NCBI GenBank assembly: GCA_964486935.1
Contig: CAZAPG010000001.1
Coordinates: 186,001-250,000 of the forward strand
Reading direction: 5' to 3'
Length of the DNA stretch: 64,000 bases
Origin: CAZAPG01 sp964486935
GTDB lineage: Bacteria; Chloroflexota; Anaerolineae; 4572-78; J111
Shown: piece after piece, positions 22,758 to 28,938 of the stretch
How positions within the stretch are numbered: the first letter of the stretch is position 1
How the letters are laid out: the number at the start of each line of letters is the position of its first letter
Notes under the pieces: generated by a model
The model's input: the letters and a program-made list of their open reading frames with translations, nothing else
Databases searched by the model: none
What the model was told of the DNA's origin: nothing
Translations under genes and position numbers: made by a program

Positions 22758-22771
22758 TTCGATTTAGTGAA
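22758..22771. promoter_or_regulatory. Second operator-like palindrome upstream of the RHH promoter
   Basis: TTCGATTTAGTGAA differs at two positions from TTCGCTTTGGTGAA, the core of the operator at the XRE repressor gene (26701-26714). It lies just upstream of the RHH promoter -35, so the repressor may act here too. Confidence 0.35.
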
Positions 22772-22784
22772 GTTGCGATAGAAT

Positions 22785-22808
22785 AAAAAAAGCCCGGTGA
22801 AACGGGCT
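22785..22808 (-). terminator. Rho-independent terminator after the small membrane protein gene
   Basis: AGCCCG (22791-22796) pairs with CGGGCT (22803-22808); on the minus strand seven T follow. It ends the two-gene unit 22814-23276. Confidence 0.8.
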
Positions 22809-22813
22809 TTGGC

Positions 22814-23044
22814 TCACCACTTCTTTATCAACAACAGCCATAAAAAAACCATTGCCCCAATCCCGGTGATAGAGGCAATGATAATTTTACCAAGAAACAG
22901 GCTGGGGTTAAAAACGTAACCCCACATAGCGATGAGCGCGGCAAAGGCCAGCGTAAGGCCGATGGTGTAACAACCTGCGGCGGCTATCTTGTGCAGATGG
23001 CTGTTGTCTTCCGGTAGCTCTACGTCAGGCTTCTTTTTTCTCAT
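22814..23044 (-). CDS. Small two-pass membrane protein
   Basis: A 76-residue protein starting at ATG 23044 with AGGAG seven bases upstream. A charged N-terminus (RKKKPDVELPEDNSHLHK) leads to two hydrophobic segments (AAAGCYTIGLTLAFAALIAMW and IIIASITGIGAMVFLWLLLI). The start lies inside the preceding HTH gene, overlapping it by 20 bases, so the two are coupled. It may be a holin-like, superinfection-exclusion or signalling membrane protein; no family was recognised. The short length is typical of mobile-element membrane genes. Confidence 0.55.
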   Translation of the reverse strand: MRKKKPDVELPEDNSHLHKIAAAGCYTIGLTLAFAALIAMWGYVFNPSLFLGKIIIASITGIGAMVFLWLLLIKKW

Positions 23045-23276
23045 TGGCTGCTCCTGGCTCATATACGATAAAAGGCACAGGCCCAGGGGGAACTTTGAAG
23101 AATTTGCAAAATGCCAAAACCGTGCTTTCGTCAATTCGGGTTAACGTACCGCTTAACGCCCTAGATACAGTGTCTCTGCTAACACCTGAGCCTTCCGAAA
23201 TCTCTTTTATAGTAATCTCGCGCCCCCACTGGACTTGTTTCTCTAACACAAATTGTTTGAACCTAAAAACACTCAT
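23025..23276 (-). CDS. Helix-turn-helix repressor-like protein
   Basis: An 83-residue protein from ATG 23276 (GGAG upstream). The helix-turn-helix is clear: ITIKEISEGSGVSRDTVSRALSG, with the turn at GVS and the recognition helix DTVSRAL, followed by helices typical of a Cro/XRE domain (STVLAFCKFFKV). It is divergent from the operon beginning at 23458. The shared gap holds two operators with the common core GTATCAYAC, at 23311-23321 and, inverted, at 23384-23394. It is therefore a candidate repressor of both itself and the VWA/SprT operon. This pairing is inference from location and motif. Confidence 0.75.
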   Translation of the reverse strand: MSVFRFKQFVLEKQVQWGREITIKEISEGSGVSRDTVSRALSGTLTRIDESTVLAFCKFFKVPPGPVPFIVYEPGAANEKKEA

Positions 23277-23309
23277 AAGGTCATCTCCTGAGCACATTTA
23301 ATAAGGTGC

Positions 23310-23338
23310 AGTGTATCACACATCCTTCCTTGTGTCAA
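23310..23338 (-). promoter_or_regulatory. Promoter of the HTH repressor-like gene
   Basis: On the minus strand TTGACA (23338-23333) and TACACT (23315-23310) are 17 bases apart. The palindrome GTGTATCACAC (23311-23321) overlaps the -10. Confidence 0.65.
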
Positions 23339-23367
23339 TGAAGTGCTGCAAAATAACAAACTAGGTC

Positions 23368-23396
23368 TTGACAAATGTAGTAAGGTATGATACCTT
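23368..23396 (+). promoter_or_regulatory. Promoter region and palindromic operator of the VWA operon
   Basis: TTGACA at 23368-23373 is followed by the perfect palindrome AAGGTATGATACCTT (23382-23396), which covers the expected -10. Its core GGTATCATACC on the other strand resembles the operator in the divergent promoter. Confidence 0.6.
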
Positions 23397-23457
23397 GTTA
23401 GTCAGTTATGACACGTTACTAATTTGTTGCAAGTTTGTACTACTCGGAGGAAACTAT

Positions 23458-23703
23458 ATGACCCAAACAGCAATCAATCAAACGGCCCAAGAAGTAATGA
23501 ATATCGCCGTAGCGCGGCTGGTCATCGACCGTGATTATGATGACCTTGACCAGATAACGGTCGATATCGCCAGACGGCTGGGGCGGCTGCTGGACTTCCA
23601 GCGCCAGCACTATGCCAACATCCTGTTTGAACTGGCCCAACAAGCCGAAAACAGCGATGAAGCAGACATTCTAACCAAAGCCATTCAAGTGATAGGAGAA
23701 TAG
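23458..23703 (+). CDS. Small helical protein, first gene of the VWA operon
   Basis: An 81-residue protein starting at ATG 23458, with GGAGG eight bases upstream; the longer frame from 23368 runs through the promoter and is rejected. It is helical and charged throughout (AQEVMNIAVARLVIDRDYDDLDQITVDIARRLGRLL). It has no cysteines or membrane segments. It is followed 3 bases later by a 55-codon gene and then by the VWA gene, so it belongs to the same transcript. The function is unknown; a small partner or antirepressor role is possible. Confidence 0.6.
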   Translation: MTQTAINQTAQEVMNIAVARLVIDRDYDDLDQITVDIARRLGRLLDFQRQHYANILFELAQQAENSDEADILTKAIQVIGE

Positions 23704-23706
23704 CCA

Positions 23707-23874
23707 ATGGTAGCAACCAGACACCAGCGACGCATGAGCCTGGAAGAAGCCAACTTTGTTATCAATATGGCCTGTTCGGGCAAAGTTCCGAGAAAATGGT
23801 CATGGTGGTTCAAAGAACTTTTCTACAAAGCAGCAGCAGTAATTGATTACGAATATTATCATTCAAACCGATAG
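23707..23874 (+). CDS. 55-residue basic protein in the VWA operon
   Basis: A short reading frame with an AGGAGA ribosome site at proper spacing and tight packing between its neighbours (3 bases before, 13 after). The product is basic and aromatic: MVATRHQRRMSLEEANFVIN, then KVPRKWSWWFKELFYKAAAV and a Tyr-rich end. The stretch of Trp and Phe residues suggests an amphipathic or membrane-associating helix. It is kept because of its ribosome site and position; composition and coding potential are otherwise hard to judge at this length. Function unknown. Confidence 0.5.
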   Translation: MVATRHQRRMSLEEANFVINMACSGKVPRKWSWWFKELFYKAAAVIDYEYYHSNR

Positions 23875-23887
23875 AGGAGAATAAAAA

Positions 23888-24520
23888 ATGCAAACCTTAC
23901 CCATTTACCTTCTGATGGACAATAGCGACTCGATGGCGGGTCAAAAAATCCGGTCGGCCAACGAAGCCCTGCAATACGCCATTAACGCGATGAAGGCCCA
24001 AGCCTACCTGACCAACACCCAATGCCTGGTGCGGCTGATTGTGTTCAACAGCACTATCCAGCCCCACGACTTTGATCTGTTGGAGAATTTCAACCCGCCC
24101 CAACTGAGAACTGGCGGCCTGACCGACATGATAGGGGCATTAGAGCAGGTTAAAACCGACCTTGACACCGACTTGAAAGACAAGGATTACTTTTTGTCTC
24201 CCTTAATCCTGCTCATCACCGACGGCCAGTACATGACCTATTGGGCCACAAACCCTATCAAAGAATTTATGGACTATCTGGACACGTTTCTTGCCCACGA
24301 CCGGGTAAAAGAGGCAATCAGGGTATCGGTTGCCATTGGCGAAGACGTAGACCATGCCGTCCTGGAAAAATTCAACTCGGAAGGCGTCAAGGTGCTCTAC
24401 GCCAACAACAGCGAAGACTTGATTAACTTTGTTAGCTGGACTCGCCATGCTATCGGCGGCGGCGTGGCGGCATTACTGGCCGCCCCCCAACCCGAAAGCA
24501 AAGGCGGCAAAGACTGGTAA
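23888..24520 (+). CDS. TerY-like von Willebrand A domain protein
   Basis: A 210-residue stand-alone VWA protein. The metal-ion adhesion site is complete: DNSDS (D-x-S-x-S) near residue 11, the Thr in TGGLTDM, and the Asp in LLITDGQYM. Length and order match TerY-type proteins, which occur with kinase and phosphatase partners in tellurium/stress systems. Here no such partner genes are present. A Gly/Ala-rich tail (GGGVAALLAAPQPESKGG) follows the domain. GAGGAGA lies before the ATG. A strong terminator follows, so it ends the operon starting at 23458. It probably binds a protein ligand through Mg2+; the partner is unknown. Confidence 0.85.
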   Translation: MQTLPIYLLMDNSDSMAGQKIRSANEALQYAINAMKAQAYLTNTQCLVRLIVFNSTIQPHDFDLLENFNPPQLRTGGLTDMIGALEQVKTDLDTDLKDKDYFLSPLILLITDGQYMTYWATNPIKEFMDYLDTFLAHDRVKEAIRVSVAIGEDVDHAVLEKFNSEGVKVLYANNSEDLINFVSWTRHAIGGGVAALLAAPQPESKGGKDW

Positions 24521-24528
24521 TCCAACCT

Positions 24529-24565
24529 GGGGCAAGTGCAGATTATACGCACTTGCCCCCTTTTT
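24529..24565 (+). terminator. Rho-independent terminator of the VWA operon
   Basis: GGGGCAAGTGC (24529-24539) pairs with GCACTTGCCCC (24549-24559), followed by CTTTTT. The next gene must therefore have its own promoter or rely on read-through. Confidence 0.9.
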
Positions 24566-24611
24566 GCTTCAATCGTTAAATCGTACCATCCAAAAAGCGA
24601 GGTAAGCCAAA

Positions 24612-25637
24612 ATGCGAGACACCCTAATCACTCAGGCCAAACAGACCAAAAAGGTGGTGAGACGCGCCCTGGCCCAGCAGCACCCCGACGCCAACGGCGA
24701 CCCCCAACTGTTCGCCCAAATTAAGCCTTTATTCGACCAGGCAAACGATATTATTCACCAGGCCCAAACATGCCCCGCTGTGATGATACGGCCCTTCCTG
24801 GGCCGTTTAAGCGCCCTAGAGAGCCAATTACAAAGCATCCTGGGCAGCAAACCCAAACAAACCAGCTTCAGCCAGCCAGCGCCCAAGACAAGGGGCAAAT
24901 CGGGTTTGGGGGCAGCAGTTAGCGCGGCCCAAGCCAGAGCCAACCGACCCAAACCAAAGGCCAGTCCTAAGCCAAAATCGACCCCCAAGCCCCAGCCAGC
25001 GACAGCACCCCCAGACCCCAAACCCCAAACCGACCCCACCAAGCAGCTTTACACCCAATTGGGCGACATCACCGAATTTCTGAACTCCCACCTTTTTGGG
25101 GGAGTATTGCCCCAACCGGTAATACGGCTGCAAGTCAAGAAAAACATGCTGGGCTACATCACGGCCAAGAAAACATGGCAATACGGCCAAACCAACATCA
25201 AAACCTATGAGCTTGGCCTTAACCCGGTTTACTTCCAATCAAGGCCGCTGCCAGACCTTTTCAACACCATTGCCCACGAATTGACCCATGAGTACTGCTC
25301 AGAGTTTCATGGCAGCAGCACCACCTACCACGACAAGAGATGGCTGGCCGAAGCCTTGAAAATCGGCCTTGAGCCTGTTGGCAAGGGTACACGGGTTGAC
25401 ACCAAAGTTATACCTGGGGGACTGGTAGACAACGCCTATCACAAATTCATGGGGCAACATCCGGGCTTTTCGATTGACTGGTTCAACGCCACCCAGCAGC
25501 AACAACAATCAAGCGGCAAAGGTAGCGTGAAGAGCAAGCAAAAGTACACCTGTCCTGCTTGCAGCCAAAACGCATGGGCCAAGCCTGGGGCCAAACTTGT
25601 TTGCGGCGCTTGTTTTGAGAATATGCAAGAAAATTAA
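24612..25637 (+). CDS. SprT-like zinc metalloprotease with helical N-terminus and zinc ribbon
   Basis: A 341-residue protein in three parts. Residues 1-80 are helical and charged (TQAKQTKKVVRRALAQQHPD). A Pro/Lys linker follows (about 115-150, KPKASPKPKSTPKPQP). Then comes a SprT-like domain (about 155-275) with the active-site HELTHEYCSEFHG and a third ligand region YHDKRWLAEALK. A C-terminal zinc ribbon has CPAC and CGAC pairs. SprT/SPRTN proteases cleave proteins crosslinked to DNA, so a role in protecting or repairing element DNA is possible. The gene follows the VWA operon after a terminator; one TGGTACGA octamer lies in its leader and one just after its stop. Confidence 0.85.
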   Translation: MRDTLITQAKQTKKVVRRALAQQHPDANGDPQLFAQIKPLFDQANDIIHQAQTCPAVMIRPFLGRLSALESQLQSILGSKPKQTSFSQPAPKTRGKSGLGAAVSAAQARANRPKPKASPKPKSTPKPQPATAPPDPKPQTDPTKQLYTQLGDITEFLNSHLFGGVLPQPVIRLQVKKNMLGYITAKKTWQYGQTNIKTYELGLNPVYFQSRPLPDLFNTIAHELTHEYCSEFHGSSTTYHDKRWLAEALKIGLEPVGKGTRVDTKVIPGGLVDNAYHKFMGQHPGFSIDWFNATQQQQQSSGKGSVKSKQKYTCPACSQNAWAKPGAKLVCGACFENMQEN

Positions 25638-25664
25638 ATGGTACGATTTACAACCAGAATCAAT

Positions 25665-25693
25665 AAAAAAGCCCGGCGAGTCCGGGCTTTTTG
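25665..25693. terminator. Bidirectional terminator between convergent genes
   Basis: GCCCGG (25671-25676) pairs with CCGGGC (25682-25687), flanked by six A on the left and five T on the right, so it can act for both the SprT-like gene and the convergent small gene at 25720. Confidence 0.85.
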
Positions 25694-25719
25694 TTTATCG
25701 CCACTTGCTCAGTTTGCTT

Positions 25720-25914
25720 TTAAGGGGCCTTCCCCTTTGAATTTCTTTTCCTGGGCAATGCCTCAAGCGTGATATACCGCCTAACCAGCTTGGACGCGCC
25801 CTGGTTGGGGTAGTCTTTGCTTTCCTCAACAAAGCGGGTACTGTTTCTGAGAATAGCGGCCACCTGTTCCACATCCTGGGGCAACCCCATGAGTCTGATT
25901 ATTACATCGGCCAT
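25720..25914 (-). CDS. Small protein of unknown function
   Basis: A 64-residue protein. ATG 25914 is preferred because it lies one base after the preceding stop; 25929 is the alternative. It begins with a beta-type segment (ADVIIRLMG) followed by a helix (PQDVEQVAAILRNSTRFVEESKDY) and a basic tail (PRKRNSKGKAP). It has a ferredoxin-like or KH-like small-domain look but no recognisable family. Transcribed with the two upstream minus-strand genes, it ends before the bidirectional terminator. Confidence 0.5.
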   Translation of the reverse strand: MADVIIRLMGLPQDVEQVAAILRNSTRFVEESKDYPNQGASKLVRRYITLEALPRKRNSKGKAP

Positions 25915-25915
25915 C

Positions 25916-26119
25916 TCACAACCGCCCATCTCGCTCTAGGCGTTCGGCTGCATAATCAACAGGCCGTTTTGGGGGGGTGTAGGGATAAATCTTGACCTTG
26001 TACCCCTTGCGACTCAAATCATTGGCGTAGTTGATGGCGGCGGCCTGGCTGTAAAAATGCCGCCTTTTACTCTTGTCGTTAAAGCAATGCACCGTAAATT
26101 GAAAATTCTCTTGCTTCAT
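25916..26119 (-). CDS. Small basic protein, perhaps nucleic-acid binding
   Basis: A 67-residue protein with AAAGGGG upstream. It alternates beta-type and helical stretches (FQFTVHCFND, then YSQAAAINYANDLSRKGYKVKIYPYT), as in small alpha-beta domains, and ends in a charged helix (VDYAAERLERDGRL). Basic residues cluster in KSKRRHF. It lies between the nuclease gene and the 64-residue gene, with short gaps, so the three are likely co-transcribed. No family was recognised. Confidence 0.5.
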   Translation of the reverse strand: MKQENFQFTVHCFNDKSKRRHFYSQAAAINYANDLSRKGYKVKIYPYTPPKRPVDYAAERLERDGRL

Positions 26120-26143
26120 TTTTGTTTGCCCCTTTAAATAAAT

Positions 26144-26623
26144 TCAAGCTGCTATAGCAAATTCAGGCCACAGTGACAATTGCGGGCTGGCGTACTTGTA
26201 ACGATAGTGCAGCACCTTGTCAACGTTGGCCCAATTGTCGAGACAATTACTCAACATCCCTCTGTAGACTTGGGGATGGCTGGTAATCATAAAACCTTGC
26301 CGCCCAAAGGCGTAGACCGAAGGCACAAAAAAAGGCCACCATTCGCCGCCGTCATCTTCGCAGATAAGGACATAGAGAATGTCATGGCCTTTGGCTGATA
26401 TATCCGAAAAGCACCATGCTGGGCGATAATAACCTGGCCGCACGTGGCGCAAATACGCCCTGCGGAATTTGACTTCAACCCCTAAAATGTTGTCGATAAC
26501 GATATCCAGATTGTCAGACCAGTCACTAATCAGGCGAGCGTTATATCCCCTGGCCTGAAACTCGCCAAGTAACCATTTTTCAGCTTTCAGGCCATCACGT
26601 TGCTTTTTTGTTAGTCTCATCAT
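26144..26623 (-). CDS. PD-(D/E)XK-like nuclease
   Basis: A 159-residue protein resembling small PD-(D/E)XK nucleases of phages and resistance islands. The N-terminal helix (QRDGLKAEKWLLGEFQARGY) leads to the core: DNLDIVIDNILGVEVKFRR, with Asp followed by the E-V-K pair expected of the active site. A third region, ILYVLICEDDG, continues the beta sheet. It could be a restriction-like, resolvase-like or DNA-repair nuclease. Its promoter overlaps the GTATAC-N4-GTATAC operator and is divergent from the XRE repressor gene, so it looks regulated. Nuclease activity is inferred from the motif, not shown. Confidence 0.65.
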   Translation of the reverse strand: MMRLTKKQRDGLKAEKWLLGEFQARGYNARLISDWSDNLDIVIDNILGVEVKFRRAYLRHVRPGYYRPAWCFSDISAKGHDILYVLICEDDGGEWWPFFVPSVYAFGRQGFMITSHPQVYRGMLSNCLDNWANVDKVLHYRYKYASPQLSLWPEFAIAA

Positions 26624-26665
26624 AAACCATCACCAGAGCGAATAATAACGTGTACTGTAGAGAAT

Positions 26666-26694
26666 AGTATACCAAAGTATACCTATGGTGACAA
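26666..26694 (-). promoter_or_regulatory. Promoter with GTATAC-N4-GTATAC operator, nuclease gene
   Basis: On the minus strand TTGTCA (26694-26689) and TATACT (26671-26666) are 17 bases apart. GTATAC-CAAA-GTATAC (26667-26682) covers the -10 and spacer, as at the RHH gene promoter (22722-22750). Confidence 0.7.
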
Positions 26695-26699
26695 ATTTT

Positions 26700-26716
26700 A
26701 TTCGCTTTGGTGAATT
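26700..26716. promoter_or_regulatory. Operator of the XRE repressor gene
   Basis: ATTCGCTTTGGTGAATT is the reverse complement, with one mismatch, of the palindrome at the integrase promoter (10614-10630). It lies 18 bases before the XRE gene start. Confidence 0.6.
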
Positions 26717-26733
26717 AAGTTGGGAACTATAAC

Positions 26734-27126
26734 ATGAACACGAATGGTGGTAAAATCATTCGCGTGAGTGAACAAGATTTTATTCTGTGGCTAAGAGAAG
26801 AAATCAGGAATCGGGGATGGAAGCAGGCCGACTTTGCCAGAAAAGCGAGTCTTGCTCCTAGCACGGTTAGCATGGTGCTCAAGATGCAAAAAAGCCCTGG
26901 TATGTCGTTTTGTCGCCGCACGGCAAAGGCCCTAAACCTTCCCCCTGATGAAATCCTGATTAAAGCTGGCTATCTACCCAATACCGAGCGAGAGATAGAA
27001 GAAGACAAAACCTTCCAGCAAATTATTGAGGTTGTTCGGGATTTGTCGCCACATCAGCGTCAAGATGTTTACGAGTATCTTCTTCTGTACCGGAAGCAAC
27101 AAAACCGGAAGATTCAAGCAGCCTGA
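26734..27126 (+). CDS. XRE-family repressor-like protein
   Basis: A 130-residue regulator. Residues about 10-75 form an XRE/Cro helix-turn-helix: DFILWLREEIRNRGWKQADF, then RKASLAPSTVSMVLKMQKSPG, with the recognition helix around APSTVSMVL. The C-terminal helical half (TFQQIIEVVRDLSPHQRQDVYEYL) is probably for dimerisation. Located at the right end of the element, it is divergent from the nuclease gene. A palindrome in its leader is almost identical to one at the integrase promoter, so it is the best candidate for the element's master repressor. No LexA-type self-cleavage domain is present, so induction must work differently. Confidence 0.8.
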   Translation: MNTNGGKIIRVSEQDFILWLREEIRNRGWKQADFARKASLAPSTVSMVLKMQKSPGMSFCRRTAKALNLPPDEILIKAGYLPNTEREIEEDKTFQQIIEVVRDLSPHQRQDVYEYLLLYRKQQNRKIQAA

Positions 27127-27217
27127 CGATTCTTTCGATTGCTTCAGGCATAGGAGTATCTTCGTTATCCATTTGCCAGACCAGGGCGATAATTCTTGCA
27201 GCAAGTTCTCGTAACAT
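27023..27217 (-). CDS. Possible small protein antisense to the XRE gene end
   Basis: A 64-codon frame with ATG at 27217 and AAAGGGG nine bases upstream. It overlaps the last 104 bases of the XRE gene on the opposite strand. The non-overlapping part encodes MLRELAARIIALVWQMDNED, an amphipathic helix. The later part may simply be the shadow of the XRE frame. The ribosome site argues for a real start; the long overlap argues against it. Reported as uncertain. Confidence 0.35.
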   Translation of the reverse strand: MLRELAARIIALVWQMDNEDTPMPEAIERIVRLLESSGFVASGTEEDTRKHLDADVATNPEQPQ

Positions 27218-27868
27218 GTGGTAGTACCCCTTTCTCGTTAAATTACCTAAAGCATACCAAGAAACAGTCGCCTAATTATAACATAATGTGTTCTCTGTGG
27301 TAACTATTATCATTTTCCTAGGTGAATAAAATATTTTCGTATTTTGCAAAAAAGGCGTTGTTCACAGCCGTTTTCTACAGAAAATGTTGCCATTCACCCT
27401 ATAGAATTAACTTTTTCTTTCGCATTTGCCCTGAAATATTCTTACCAAAAACAAAAGGCCACTATATTTAGTGGCCTTCACCGCAGTAAACCTACATATT
27501 GAGTGTGTGAACACCCCCTTTTCACTCTAAAATCCTTCGTATTATACATAAAATATCAAGTTATTTTAAGCCCCTGCCCCGGGAGCCTGGAACTGCAATG
27601 ACGATGTTATTTTAACACAGAGGGCACAAAGTGGATACAGAGAAGGCGGAGTTTTTTGATATTTGAGCAGGCAATGAAACGTTGAGGAAATAATTTGTTG
27701 GGAGGGTTGATTGTAATGTTTTGCGGGAAATTTTCAGCGAATTCAACCCTGTTCAGCGCATCAGCGTTTTGGCGAAATGGGGGGGCATTTTCCATTGTCC
27801 CCGATAGGGGAATGTGATACAATAAGCCAGCCAAAAAAGACCTGTGGTTGGTTATAAACAGAAGAAAA
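27218..27868. other. Gene-free right end of the element
   Basis: No convincing gene is seen in these 651 bases. They contain CGTATTTTGC at 27338-27347, a perfect 10-bp hairpin AAGGCCACTA/TAGTGGCCTT (27455-27464 with 27469-27478) with a T-rich tract on its minus-strand side, and the candidate right attachment repeat CGTATTATACATAAA (27538-27552). After about 27560 the sequence changes to host-like composition and includes an ACACAGAGG-type intergenic repeat near 27616. Translated frames here lack coding character. Confidence 0.6.
27538..27552 (+). repeat. Candidate right attachment repeat
   Basis: CGTATTATACATAAA matches the left copy at 10503-10517 at 14 of 15 positions, in direct orientation. 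Boundaries of the element are placed here provisionally. Confidence 0.35.
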
Positions 27869-28867
27869 CTATAAAGACTCTTCCGGCGGGGTGAAGCCAG
27901 AAGGCCAGATGGTGGCCCGGTTGTATTTGATTTTGCTCAGGTCGGCTTCGGCCAGGTTGGCCTCTTTGAGGTTGGCGGTGGATAAATCGGCTTCCAGCAG
28001 GTTGGCCCGGTGCAGGTTGGCGGCCTGCAGGTTGCTATCCTGCATGTAGGTGCGGCTCAGGTCGGCGTGAGAGAGGTTGGCCCCGGTCAGGTCGGCCCCA
28101 AACAGGTCGGCCCCAATCAGGTCGGCTTCGGTCAGGTCGGCCTGGCGCAGGTTGGCTTCGCTAAGATTGGCCTCAACCAGCCGCGCCCGCTGCAAGTTGG
28201 CCTGCGACAGGTTGGCGCCGTGCAGGTTGGCTGAAAAGAGGCTGGCTTTGCTCAGGTTGATTTTGCTCAGGTTGGCTTCGCTCAGGTTGGCGGCAAAAAG
28301 ATTGGCCCCGTTCAGGTCGGCATCGCTTAAATTGGCCCGGCTTAGTTTGGCCCGGCTCAACTTTAGCTCGCCCAGTTTGGCCCCTCCCAAATCTACCTCG
28401 TCCAGGGTGGCTCCGCTCAAATCGGAGTCGTTTAAAAACGCGCCGCTCAATTTGGTTCCGCTCAGGTCGGCCCCGCTCAGGTCGGCTTTGCTCAGGTCGG
28501 CGCCAAAAAGGTTGGAGCCGCTCAAATCGGCCCCACTTAAATCGGCTCCGCTCAAATCAGCGGCAAACAGATTGGCCCGGCTCAAATCGGTGCCGCTCAA
28601 ATCAACATGGCCCAGTTTGGCCCCAATCAAGCTGACTTCGCTCAAGTTGGCTCCACTCAGTTTGACATCTCGAAATTGGGCGCGATTAAGTTTGGTTTTG
28701 TGCAACTTGGCCCCGCTTAGTTTGGATCCGGTAAAATTGGCCCCACTCAGGTCTAATTTACTCAGGTCTGCGCCGCGCAGGTCGGTGCCGCGCAGGTCGA
28801 TGCGCTCACTTTTTTCGCGGGCGGCGTTGATAATTAAAATGACCTGTTCTCGCGCTAACTTGGCCAT
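27869..28867 (-). CDS. Pentapeptide-repeat protein
   Basis: A 332-residue protein made almost wholly of tandem A(D/N)LXX pentapeptides (roughly residues 22-310), for example LSGADLSGADLSGSNLFGAD. Such repeats fold into a right-handed quadrilateral beta-helix. Some family members mimic DNA and protect gyrase from toxins (Qnr, MfpA); most have no known role. The short helical N-terminus (LAREQVILIINAAREKSERI) and a non-repeat C-terminal tail (YNRATIWPSGFTPPEESL) match common pentapeptide proteins. The gene follows pyrG by 71 bases on the same strand and may be co-transcribed. The strict repetition makes opposite-strand open frames look long; those are artefacts. Confidence 0.9.
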   Translation of the reverse strand: MAKLAREQVILIINAAREKSERIDLRGTDLRGADLSKLDLSGANFTGSKLSGAKLHKTKLNRAQFRDVKLSGANLSEVSLIGAKLGHVDLSGTDLSRANLFAADLSGADLSGADLSGSNLFGADLSKADLSGADLSGTKLSGAFLNDSDLSGATLDEVDLGGAKLGELKLSRAKLSRANLSDADLNGANLFAANLSEANLSKINLSKASLFSANLHGANLSQANLQRARLVEANLSEANLRQADLTEADLIGADLFGADLTGANLSHADLSRTYMQDSNLQAANLHRANLLEADLSTANLKEANLAEADLSKIKYNRATIWPSGFTPPEESL

Positions 28868-28938
28868 AGCTGTCTGTTAACTCCTGGCTGATTTGTGAAG
28901 ATGCCCGGACCTTCTGCCCAGATTGGCCGGGGTTGCCC

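Larger units (their letters stand above)
10503..27552. mobile_element. Integrated genetic element of about 17 kb (boundaries provisional)
   Basis: A block that is more AT-rich than its flanks. It begins with a phage-type integrase and ends after an XRE repressor. It carries tail-fibre-like genes, a primase-helicase, DUF5131 and DUF2637 proteins, several small regulators, and a TerY-like/SprT-like operon. Near-identical 15-mers at 10503-10517 and 27538-27552 (14/15) are used as provisional ends. Head, portal, terminase, relaxase and FtsK/TraG-type genes were looked for and not seen. It may be a satellite or mobilisable element, a decayed prophage, or an unknown virus type. Confidence 0.75.

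Noticed and set aside
27607..27834. 75-codon minus-strand frame near the element's right edge
   Set aside because: It overlaps an ACACAGAGG-type intergenic repeat and has no coding signature or ribosome site.
27869..28867. CRISPR-like regular repetition
   Set aside because: The periodic GGTCGGC-type pattern has a 15-base period from pentapeptide codons, with no spacers.
28077..28880. Long plus-strand open frame opposite the pentapeptide-repeat gene
   Set aside because: It is Arg/Ser/Ala-rich shadow translation of the regular A(D/N)LXX codon repeat; the minus-strand product is a clear family member.
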